From assembly GCA_900313265.1 (NCBI GenBank), contig OMRN01000192.1, positions 1 to 11,449 of the forward strand: 11,449 nt of DNA, in the 5' to 3' direction. Position 1 is the stretch's first letter, and every line of letters begins with the position of its first letter. Under the pieces are notes generated by a model. It ran no database searches. It saw only the letters and a list, made by a program, of their open reading frames with translations, and was not told the DNA's origin. Below, in pieces: positions 1-6,658 of this stretch. Source of the DNA: an uncultured Lachnospiraceae bacterium (lineage in GTDB: Bacteria; Bacillota; Clostridia; Lachnospirales; Lachnospiraceae). Made by a program: the position numbers and the translations under genes.

Positions 1-22
1 ATCATAAAACAAAGCCCGGTTT

Positions 23-1984
23 TCAAAGATCAAAAACCAGTGTAAATTCATTCCGGTTATTCCGGTAAGAATAATACATTTCGGAAACGGACTGATGAAT
101 CATATGAATTCCCATTCCGCCGCTGTCGAGTGATTCGAATTCTTTTTCTTCTCTTTCGAGGGTCGGATCAAAAGGAATGCCGTCATCCGAGAAAAGAACG
201 TACAGTTTTGAGCCTGTCTTTTCGCATAGGAAAGACAGGTTTTTTGCACCCGAATACGTAATGATGTTAGCCAGCGCTTCATCACAGGAAAGAAGCGCTT
301 TTCTTGTTTCGGGAGTATTTCCGGCAACATCAAAAACCACTTTCTTTACCTCTTCGAAGGATTCCGTATTCGGAGGAATCGTAATCCATTCTTTTTCATA
401 ATCCGTATGATACAAAACCAGAACGGCCATATCGTCAAACTGTTCCATTTCATCGCAGAAATCGTAGATAACTTTACTTAAATCTACAATGGTCTGTCTG
501 GCAACATCCTCTCCCTGAGGAGCATCTTTTACCGCATTCAAAAGACGTTCTTCCCCGAAGAATTCACTTTTTGAATTGAGAGCTTCCGTGATGCCGTCCG
601 TATAAAGAAGGATGCCTTCCGAGGGAGCAAGGGTCAGTGTTTCGTCGATTAAGTCCGCATCCTCAAAAAGACCTAAAACAACTCCGGAATCGGGTTTTAA
701 TAAAGAGGAACGGCTGTTAATTAAAACGGGATAAGTATGTCCGGCATTTGCATATTTCAGTACTCCGGTAAGAGGATTGAAAACACCTGCAAAAACGGAA
801 GCAAACAGTCCTTCCGGGTTCTGCTCGTATAAAGAGGCATTTGCCTGATTCAGTGCTTCTGCGGGACTTAATCCGGCTTTCATTTTTTCCCGGATCATTG
901 TTTTGGCCATGGCCATAAAAATGGCAGCGGAAATACCTTTTCCGGAAACGTCTCCGATTAAAATACAGACACTGTTTTTATCACGAAGAAAACAGTCGTA
1001 GAAATCGCCGCTTACGATTCTGGCGGGCTGAGTCATGGCACTGATGTTATATCCGTCGCCGTTTAATCCGCTTTCGTGGGGAACAAGACCGAACTGGATT
1101 TTTTTGGCAACATCTAACTGGACACGGGTCTGAAGACGTTCCTTCGTCAGATGCTCGAGATTATTGACATATTGGCTGATATCATCCGTCATCTTTTCAT
1201 AGGATGCGACGATTTCACCGATTTCATCATTTCGGGATATCCCGAGCGGTTCCGGCTTCTGGGAAGTGTCTTCGGCAAACTTTTTCATGCTTTCCGAAAT
1301 GGAATTGATCGGATTCAGAATCTGTTTTTGAACCAGAAGAAGCAGAATTAAAAAGCCGATGATTAAAGAAAGAAGGAAAGGAATAATGTCTCTTAAAAAG
1401 TCCCTGTAAATATTCGAAACACCCCATTTCATACTGAATCCGAGCGCAATAAATGCAAGTACATTTCCGTTTTCATCTAAAAAGGGGGTCAGATAGACGA
1501 TAACCTTGCCGTACTGGTCCTGAACAAAAGACCGGTTCCAATAGGAATAGTGATTGAGAATCTCCAACTCAGCTTCTGAAGCCGGGCGGTCATAGAAACT
1601 CTTCAGCGCAAAGCGTTCCTGAAGAACAGCATCCGTTTCAGGATTTAAAGCGGAGGAAAGGACATAGAACCGCTCGTTTGTTTCGGGATTCAGTTTGTAT
1701 ATGATAATATAATCCAGATGGAAGAAATCGCAAAGTGCCCGGGTGGTTTCTCTGGCGTTTAAATAGTTTGCGCTGTCGGTACTTTTCTGTAAATCCTCGA
1801 AGTCCCATTCTTCTAAAAGATGTGTAAGACTTCTTGCACAGTATCTCGACAGTTCTTCGCTATCGTTCATATTATTGATGTATGCTTCCCGAAGGTTTGC
1901 GGCTGCGGACAAAATCATGGAAATGGTGAGAATGATGAAAAAACTTATAAAAATCGATGTTCGGATGGATTTCTTTTTTTTCAT
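23..1984 (-). CDS. Membrane sensor SpoIIE-type PP2C phosphatase with HAMP and C-terminal RsbW-like ATPase domain
   Basis: Predicted to dephosphorylate, and probably also phosphorylate, a STAS-domain partner at the inner face of the membrane. The 653-residue protein has a transmembrane segment at about 10-28, an extracytoplasmic region at about 29-199 whose end (about 160-185) resembles Cache/PAS-like sensors, a second membrane segment at about 200-218, and HAMP at about 219-275 (ILNPI, DEIGE). The PP2C/SpoIIE domain spans about 290-526, with metal-binding aspartate motifs SGDFYD (325-330), IGDVSGKG (343-350), YTDGITEA (461-468) and QFDDMAV (515-521). The C-terminus, about 535-653, is a GHKL/RsbW-like ATPase fold: N box CDEALANII (567-575), G1 DDGIPF (600-605), G2 GGMGIHMI (622-629). 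It is the last gene of the operon, 17 bases after the phosphopantetheinyl transferase gene. An AGGGG upstream of the ATG may be the ribosome site. Domain calls are firm; kinase activity and the signal sensed are inferred. No terminator lies in the 22 bases left after the stop. Confidence 0.93.
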   Translation of the reverse strand: MKKKKSIRTSIFISFFIILTISMILSAAANLREAYINNMNDSEELSRYCARSLTHLLEEWDFEDLQKSTDSANYLNARETTRALCDFFHLDYIIIYKLNPETNERFYVLSSALNPETDAVLQERFALKSFYDRPASEAELEILNHYSYWNRSFVQDQYGKVIVYLTPFLDENGNVLAFIALGFSMKWGVSNIYRDFLRDIIPFLLSLIIGFLILLLLVQKQILNPINSISESMKKFAEDTSQKPEPLGISRNDEIGEIVASYEKMTDDISQYVNNLEHLTKERLQTRVQLDVAKKIQFGLVPHESGLNGDGYNISAMTQPARIVSGDFYDCFLRDKNSVCILIGDVSGKGISAAIFMAMAKTMIREKMKAGLSPAEALNQANASLYEQNPEGLFASVFAGVFNPLTGVLKYANAGHTYPVLINSRSSLLKPDSGVVLGLFEDADLIDETLTLAPSEGILLYTDGITEALNSKSEFFGEERLLNAVKDAPQGEDVARQTIVDLSKVIYDFCDEMEQFDDMAVLVLYHTDYEKEWITIPPNTESFEEVKKVVFDVAGNTPETRKALLSCDEALANIITYSGAKNLSFLCEKTGSKLYVLFSDDGIPFDPTLEREEKEFESLDSGGMGIHMIHQSVSEMYYSYRNNRNEFTLVFDL

Positions 1985-2001
1985 TCGAGGTGCCCCTGTC
2001 T

Positions 2002-2667
2002 TTAGGATATGGATTTAATAAGGGAATTCCACATCGTTTCACTAATTTGCGTTAACTTAAGATTCTCTAAATCTTCGGCACAAACACTCAGCATATATCC
2101 GGAAAGAGGAATGGTACGAAACCGATAAACTCTGCCGGAATAGCGGACGGTTTCCGTTTCATAATCGAAATCGACGGTATTCTTTTCGTATACGGAAAGC
2201 CCGAGTCCTTCTTCTTTGGAAAAAGCCTCCCGGATGGTCCAGATCCGGTAGAAATCTTCAAGAGGACGTTCGGATGAGCGAAGAACGGTCTGTTCTTTTT
2301 CTCCGAAAAAGGTCATTATTTCCTGCCAGTTTATATTTTTTATCTGTTCCACATCAATGCCGGAAGGAATGTCACCGAAGGAAAGGACCACGAGATCTCC
2401 GGAATGAGACAGATTAAAATGCGGCAGTTTTTCCGATGCATAGTATGGTTTTCCGTATTCGCCGGATAAAATGTCAACATTTCCGTTTCCGCCGTTTCGT
2501 GCCGCAAGAGCGCGAATCATAATCCGGCCGGTTGCATAGCGAAGGGAATCTTCCGGATGAATGTATTTTAACATCCGTTCCCGTTCAATTGAGGGAAGAA
2601 GAGCTCTCAGATGATTAAGCTGTCCGGAGAGATTCAGTTTTCCGGTATCCGCGATCCAGCATTCCAT
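2002..2667 (-). CDS. Sfp-type 4'-phosphopantetheinyl transferase
   Basis: Family enzymes move the phosphopantetheine arm of coenzyme A onto a conserved serine of acyl, peptidyl or aryl carrier proteins, in the cytoplasm. The 221-residue length is typical of the two-lobed Sfp class. Visible motifs are YGKPY (71-75), FNLSHSGD (84-91), the Mg/CoA-binding GIDVEQI (103-109, with D105 and E107), and WTIREAFSKEEGLGL (143-157), matching the WxxKE(A/S)xxK signature. The usual lysine of WxxKE is arginine here (R146). K151 follows at roughly the second lysine position. The start has a purine-rich GGAGAGGGAG site just upstream. It lies between the STAS gene (21-base gap) and the phosphatase gene (17-base gap), so it is almost certainly co-transcribed with them. 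No carrier protein or synthase gene is in the window, so its substrate is unknown; it could be the housekeeping enzyme for fatty-acid carrier protein or serve a specialised pathway. Confidence 0.93.
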   Translation of the reverse strand: MECWIADTGKLNLSGQLNHLRALLPSIERERMLKYIHPEDSLRYATGRIMIRALAARNGGNGNVDILSGEYGKPYYASEKLPHFNLSHSGDLVVLSFGDIPSGIDVEQIKNINWQEIMTFFGEKEQTVLRSSERPLEDFYRIWTIREAFSKEEGLGLSVYEKNTVDFDYETETVRYSGRVYRFRTIPLSGYMLSVCAEDLENLKLTQISETMWNSLIKSIS

Positions 2668-2688
2668 TACCGCACTCCCTCTCCGTGA

Positions 2689-2979
2689 TTACTCTATGTG
2701 AACTCTTTTGCTGATGCCGGACATATTCAGAACATTCATTACTTCTCCGGAGACATTTCGAAGCGTCAGGTTTCCGTTCATCTTTTTATGTGCGGCAACA
2801 ATCTGACGAATTCCGACGGAAGAGATATACTCCGTTTTTTTAAAATCAAGAATCAGATTTTCAATTCCGGGATCAAGATTATCAATCTCTTTAGCCAGTT
2901 CCGGGGCACTTACGATGTCCACCCATCCTTCGATAAACAGTTCCATGGTTTTTCCGCTTTCGTTCTTCGTGATTGTCAT
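2689..2979 (-). CDS. STAS-domain anti-sigma factor antagonist-like protein
   Basis: A single-domain STAS protein of 96 residues, the usual size of the SpoIIAA/RsbV family. Such proteins bind an anti-sigma kinase when unphosphorylated, are inactivated by phosphorylation on one serine, and are reactivated by a PP2C phosphatase. The core reads LILDF (42-46) then YISSVGIRQI (51-60). Aligned to SpoIIAA, the phosphorylated serine corresponds to S54 and the preceding aspartate is replaced by S53, a pattern common in clostridial family members. It is the first gene of the leftward operon. A good AAGGAG ribosome site (plus-strand 2989-2994) precedes the ATG, and an extended -10 promoter lies about 65 bases upstream. 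The nearby phosphatase/ATPase fusion is its most likely partner. The downstream target is not encoded here. Confidence 0.92.
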   Translation of the reverse strand: MTITKNESGKTMELFIEGWVDIVSAPELAKEIDNLDPGIENLILDFKKTEYISSVGIRQIVAAHKKMNGNLTLRNVSGEVMNVLNMSGISKRVHIE

Positions 2980-3042
2980 AACCGTAAACTCCTTTATGAA
3001 TTATCTTATCAGCTTTCGGCGGCAGTTTTTTTCACATTTTTA

Positions 3043-3051
3043 ATTATATCA
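3043..3051 (-). promoter_or_regulatory. Extended -10 promoter for the STAS-PPTase-phosphatase operon
   Basis: Read on the minus strand this is TGATATAAT: a perfect TATAAT with an extended -10 TG one base upstream. It lies about 65 bases ahead of the STAS start codon. The -35 position 17 bases further upstream is AT-rich and weak, which extended -10 promoters tolerate. It is the best promoter candidate for the leftward operon, and it points to the housekeeping sigma factor rather than an alternative one. Confidence 0.65.
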
Positions 3052-3203
3052 TACGGCTGATTATTATAAATAAATACTTTATGATAAAACATCATTTTTG
3101 AAACTGTGTTTATTGTAAAGTGTATATTGTCATAAAATACGCACAGAAATGAGAATGATAAGCAATGGTGGAAATGTAATGGGAAATAAAAATGCTTGAA
3201 AAA

Positions 3204-3310
3204 GGGCCTCGCTTCTTGCGTACATCCGGCCCATGGAGTATTCTTTTAATAGATGCTTACCGTAGTTTAAAGGGGGGGCCGTATTCCTTAAAACGGCAGA
3301 CCCGCAGGGT
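3204..3310 (+). other. Hairpin-rich leader upstream of moxR-like gene
   Basis: The 350-base gap between the divergent genes (2980-3329) holds the leftward promoter, an AT-rich stretch, and this G-rich leader. GGGCC at 3204-3208 can pair with GGCCC at 3228-3232, with an inner CGC/GCG pair at 3210-3212 and 3218-3220. A second GGGCC at 3276-3280 could compete for the same GGCCC. GCCGT at 3278-3282 pairs with ACGGC at 3293-3297, and ACCC at 3300-3303 pairs with GGGT at 3307-3310 just before the ribosome site. I could not match it to a known riboswitch class. No U-run follows any hairpin, so an ordinary intrinsic terminator is not seen. Rightward promoter elements in about 3098-3138 are too ambiguous to call. 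A regulatory role is a guess. Confidence 0.3.
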
Positions 3311-3317
3311 TAAATTC

Positions 3318-3323
3318 GGAGGG
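3318..3323 (+). promoter_or_regulatory. Ribosome binding site fixing the moxR-like start
   Basis: GGAGGG sits six bases before the ATG at 3330. The earlier in-frame ATG at 3192 lacks a comparable site and would add 46 residues unlike any MoxR N-terminus, so 3330 is chosen as the start. Confidence 0.85.
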
Positions 3324-3329
3324 ACTAAG

Positions 3330-4283
3330 ATGAATCGTAACGAGGCCGTTGACAAAATCGCAAAAGTGCAGGAAAACATGCAATCCGTAATTATCGGAAA
3401 AGAGGATGTCATCCAAAGGATGATGATCTGTATGATTGCGGGAGGTCATGTACTGCTTGAAGATGTTCCGGGAACCGGAAAAACGATGATTGCCAAAAGC
3501 ATGGCAAAATCGATGGATCTTACATTTCAAAGAATCCAGTTTACACCGGATCTTTTGCCTGCCGACATAACGGGGTTAAATATTTATAACCGGGCGAAGG
3601 AAGAATTTCAGTTTGTACCGGGGCCGGTGATGACCAATGTTTTATTAGCGGATGAAATAAACCGTGCGACGCCCAGAACCCAGTCCGCTCTTTTGGAGGC
3701 CATGCAGGAAGAGCAGGTGACTGTGGACGGCGTAAGCAGAAAACTGGATGTGCCTTTCTTTGTTATTGCGACGCAGAATCCGGTGGAAACGGCCGGAACG
3801 TTCCCCCTGCCGGAAGCCGAACTGGACCGTTTCATGATGGAACTCGGCATCGGACGTTTAAGCGTGGAGGAAGAGGTAAAGATGCTCTCCCGCTATGAGA
3901 AAGAAGATCCGATTTCATCCCTTAGGCCGGTTCTTACGGGAGAGGAACTTTTAGAGATACGAAAGCTTACGGATGAGATTTCCATTCATCCCGATTTACT
4001 TAAATACATTGCTTCCGTTACTCATGCAACAAGGGAGGATACGGGTATTTATATCGGGGCAAGTCCCAGAAGTGCCATTCATCTGATGAGGGCAGCGAAG
4101 GCATCCGCTCTTATAAACGGAAGGGAATTTGTTCTTCCGGATGATATTAAGGAACTGATTGTACCCGTCCTTCTGCACAGAATTCTTTTTGTAAACCGCA
4201 GGGACAGAAGTTCGAAAGAGGACTATCTGAACTCGGTAATAAAGCAGGTGGAGGTTCCTACGGAAAACTTCCGGGGAATCTGA
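3330..4283 (+). CDS. MoxR-family AAA+ ATPase
   Basis: A 317-residue MoxR-type AAA+ ATPase, full length for the family. Members act as cytoplasmic chaperones that use ATP to assemble or activate partner proteins, often envelope or VWA/DUF58 proteins encoded beside them. Visible elements are Walker A EDVPGTGKT (44-52), Walker B LLADEINRATPR (105-116), sensor 1 IATQNP (146-151), the LDRFM segment with the probable arginine finger R167, and sensor 2 GASPRSA (243-249). A C-terminal lid domain (about 210-310) follows. All key residues for ATP binding and hydrolysis are present. The next gene, a DUF58 protein, begins 41 bases downstream, the standard MoxR-DUF58 pairing. The family call is secure. 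The substrate is unknown. Confidence 0.95.
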   Translation: MNRNEAVDKIAKVQENMQSVIIGKEDVIQRMMICMIAGGHVLLEDVPGTGKTMIAKSMAKSMDLTFQRIQFTPDLLPADITGLNIYNRAKEEFQFVPGPVMTNVLLADEINRATPRTQSALLEAMQEEQVTVDGVSRKLDVPFFVIATQNPVETAGTFPLPEAELDRFMMELGIGRLSVEEEVKMLSRYEKEDPISSLRPVLTGEELLEIRKLTDEISIHPDLLKYIASVTHATREDTGIYIGASPRSAIHLMRAAKASALINGREFVLPDDIKELIVPVLLHRILFVNRRDRSSKEDYLNSVIKQVEVPTENFRGI

Positions 4284-4324
4284 TACAGTCGGTTGTTTTA
4301 TGAAAAAGTCCGGACGGTTAAAGT

Positions 4325-5464
4325 ATGAGATTACTGCTGGTCGTGCTCATCGGAGCGGCATTTTACTTTTTCCAGAATCTGATTTTTAAAAAGAACTGGT
4401 ATAAAGGGCTGGATGTCGATGTGGCTTTTGAAAAAAATACGGTCAGGGAAGGAGACAGAAACACCCTGATAGAAGTGGTGAAGAATGATAAATTTCTCCC
4501 GCTTCCCGTTGTGTTGCTCAAATTTGCCTTAACCAGAACGTTTCTTTTTCCGAAGGAACAAAGTGCTTCCGTTACGGATTTGTATTACCGGAAAGAATAT
4601 TTTTCACTAAAACCCTATCAGTCCGTCACGAGAAAATATACATTTCTGGCATCGAAAAGAGGAGAGTACCGGATATCCTCCCTGGATGTTGTCTGCAAGG
4701 ATTATTTCTTTGCCGGAAATTCGTTCGGAGGATGGAACCGGTTTGCATCCGTCTTAGTTTTGCCGGGAAGAATCGGAAACGGAGAAATACCGCAGGATCT
4801 GATTCATTTAACCGGTGACATTATTTCGAGAATCCGTCTGACGGAAGATCCGTTTGAATTCCGAGGCATAAGGGAATACCAGCCGTATGATTCCTATCGC
4901 CGTATCAACTGGAAGGCCACCGCTAAGAACGATTTCCTTGAGGTAAATACCTTTCATACCACGAATAAAAGAAATGTTGTTCTTTTACTGAATATGGAGA
5001 CCGGTACGGTAAGAAGGGGCGATATGATTGCGGAAGCGGCAATAAAAATCACATCCTATCTGGCGGACTATTTTATCACGGAACACATTCCGGTTGCACT
5101 TTATTCCAACGGCCGTGACGCAGAGTCGAAGGAATTAATCCGTATGGAAGCGGGAAGCGACGAAGGACATATCCGCAGTATCGATGTGGCACTTGCCAAA
5201 ATCGAGGTGACCGAAATGTATGATTCATTCACGTCGCTTTTAGACGAGGTTTTATCCGAACAGTTTTCCGAAAACGGACAGGGAAACGAATACATTATTA
5301 TTTCCAATTACCGGAAGGAGAATCTGATAAGGCGGGTGGATGAATGGAAAAATGCCGGAGCGAGAATCGGCATGATTATCCCGGAATATGAATACAATTC
5401 CATATCGCCTCTTGCGGAAAACGGAACCGATATTGTGAAGTGGCCTATCGGTTGGGAAGGCTGA
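4325..5464 (+). CDS. DUF58-domain protein, MoxR partner
   Basis: A 379-residue protein with an N-terminal hydrophobic segment (about 2-19) and a body carrying the DUF58 signature FRGIREYQPYDSYRRINWKA (179-198; usual form RGIREYQPGDSxRxIDWKAxA). DUF58 proteins nearly always sit beside MoxR ATPases. Their VWA-like C-terminal fold is thought to mediate protein interaction, but the biochemical role is not settled. Only one N-terminal membrane segment is clear, fewer than in many relatives. The start at 4325 has a weak GGACGG site (4312-4317), and an in-frame stop lies two codons upstream, so the protein cannot extend further at its N-terminus. The next gene follows after 27 bases. The family call is firm; the function is inferred from pairing with MoxR. 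Confidence 0.92.
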   Translation: MRLLLVVLIGAAFYFFQNLIFKKNWYKGLDVDVAFEKNTVREGDRNTLIEVVKNDKFLPLPVVLLKFALTRTFLFPKEQSASVTDLYYRKEYFSLKPYQSVTRKYTFLASKRGEYRISSLDVVCKDYFFAGNSFGGWNRFASVLVLPGRIGNGEIPQDLIHLTGDIISRIRLTEDPFEFRGIREYQPYDSYRRINWKATAKNDFLEVNTFHTTNKRNVVLLLNMETGTVRRGDMIAEAAIKITSYLADYFITEHIPVALYSNGRDAESKELIRMEAGSDEGHIRSIDVALAKIEVTEMYDSFTSLLDEVLSEQFSENGQGNEYIIISNYRKENLIRRVDEWKNAGARIGMIIPEYEYNSISPLAENGTDIVKWPIGWEG

Positions 5465-5491
5465 TGTAAAACACATTAAACGGGAAACGGT

Positions 5492-6658
5492 ATGATGAAA
5501 GAAGAAAGATGTAATATAACCGCACAGATTGCCAATCTTCTGATGGTATATATTGTCTGTCTTACGGTATTGTTTTTGGGAGAGTACCTCTTAAAAAGAA
5601 CACCGGGAGTGGTTCCCGTGCTTTTTCTGGGCGTTTTTTTAGCGTATTTATTTTTCTTACGGAGCGTGGTTTCGAATTTTATTGTCTACGCACTTTTGCA
5701 TATACCGCCTTTTGTGATTCTGATATTTATTCCGTGGGAGATGGGAAAAACGGAACTTCTGCTTTATGCGTTTGTTTTTACCGTGCTGGATTTCGTGCAC
5801 TGGATTAAGCGGAAAAAAGGGACTTTTGCGTTTGTGCCGATTCCCCTGGTACTCATAAATGCGCTTGCGTATCTTTATGCGGATGTAAAGAAAAATACCG
5901 TGGGAATGATCATTTTCTTTGCTCTCGGCATCCTTTATTTTCTTTTATTCTATATCAGACTTTTTTATTCGAATGCGGCCGCACTTTCGAAAGAACGACT
6001 GCAGGATGAAAAAATGCCTTTCCGGGATATGCTTAAAAACAGTGCGGTTGCGGCATTCCCGTTTGTGATTCTGTCCATTCTTTTAATGATTTTTATCCGG
6101 ATTGACGCACTCGACTCAGTGGCCCTTGCCGTATACGAATTCGTGGTTAAAATTGTCGTTTTTGCGGCAAAAATTGTTTTGCGGGCGATGGAGTTTTTTG
6201 CGGGACTTCTGTTTGGCGGAAGCACGGAAGAAACCATCCGGGAAATCGGGGAGATGACGGACGGGGAGCCGGGGATGGTTCTTAAAATTCTTTCGGCAAT
6301 CGTTTACTGGTCATCGGTTGCGGTTTTGCTGTATCTATTTGTCAGACTGGTGATTTCGATTATTAAATGGATTCCGATGAAAAAAAGCCTGACACCGGAA
6401 GTGATTGAAGAAAGCGACATGGTGGAAATCAGAGAACGGATAGTAAAACCGAAAAACGAAAAGGAAGAAAAACTTTCCGCTGTCCGCAGACGATATAAAA
6501 CGACGGTTGAAAAAGCCGCGAAAAAGGGGTATGAGATTAAAAGATATCATACGCCGAAAGAGCGGGCAAAGGATCTTCTGCTTCAGAAAAACGAGGATAT
6601 CGGGGAACTCAGTTCCGCATATGAAACGGAGAGATATTCGGGGAGGATATCCGGATGA
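5492..6658 (+). CDS. Polytopic membrane protein with DUF4129-like C-terminal tail
   Basis: A 388-residue membrane protein with about eight or nine hydrophobic stretches: about 12-30, 40-57, 62-82, 88-106, 114-130, 137-157, 187-203, 212-240 and 266-289. A charged cytoplasmic tail follows. The tail (about 325-386) has the pattern of DUF4129, a domain often found at the end of transglutaminase-like membrane proteins: a basic helix RRRYKTTVEKAAKKGYEI (332-349), then TPKERAKDLL (354-363), and a terminal YETERYSG (377-384), resembling the family's YExARYG ending. In many MoxR-DUF58 clusters the third gene has a periplasmic transglutaminase core between the membrane part and this tail. Here no cysteine-histidine-aspartate transglutaminase core is seen. 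An adjacent ATG at 5495 could be used instead. The stop overlaps the start of the HD-GYP gene by four bases (ATGA). The tail assignment is by eye and moderate. Confidence 0.72.
   Translation: MMKEERCNITAQIANLLMVYIVCLTVLFLGEYLLKRTPGVVPVLFLGVFLAYLFFLRSVVSNFIVYALLHIPPFVILIFIPWEMGKTELLLYAFVFTVLDFVHWIKRKKGTFAFVPIPLVLINALAYLYADVKKNTVGMIIFFALGILYFLLFYIRLFYSNAAALSKERLQDEKMPFRDMLKNSAVAAFPFVILSILLMIFIRIDALDSVALAVYEFVVKIVVFAAKIVLRAMEFFAGLLFGGSTEETIREIGEMTDGEPGMVLKILSAIVYWSSVAVLLYLFVRLVISIIKWIPMKKSLTPEVIEESDMVEIRERIVKPKNEKEEKLSAVRRRYKTTVEKAAKKGYEIKRYHTPKERAKDLLLQKNEDIGELSSAYETERYSGRISG

Noticed and set aside
1-22. CCGGGC followed by a T-rich stretch on the minus strand after the phosphatase gene, as a terminator
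   Set aside because: No matching left arm for a hairpin is present in the window.
2698-3060. 120-codon plus-strand frame opposite the STAS gene
   Set aside because: The opposite strand encodes a clear STAS domain with promoter and ribosome site; this frame shows no family features.
3149-3199. 16-codon open frame in the leader before moxR
   Set aside because: No ribosome site and no recognisable leader-peptide pattern such as runs of one amino acid.
3192-3329. 46-residue N-terminal extension of the MoxR-like protein from an upstream in-frame ATG
   Set aside because: No good ribosome site there, the residues do not resemble MoxR, and GGAGGG is well placed for the ATG at 3330.
4300-4369. ATG at 4300 as an alternative start for the DUF58 gene
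   Set aside because: It is in a different frame and soon reaches a stop; the DUF58 frame is closed upstream of 4325.
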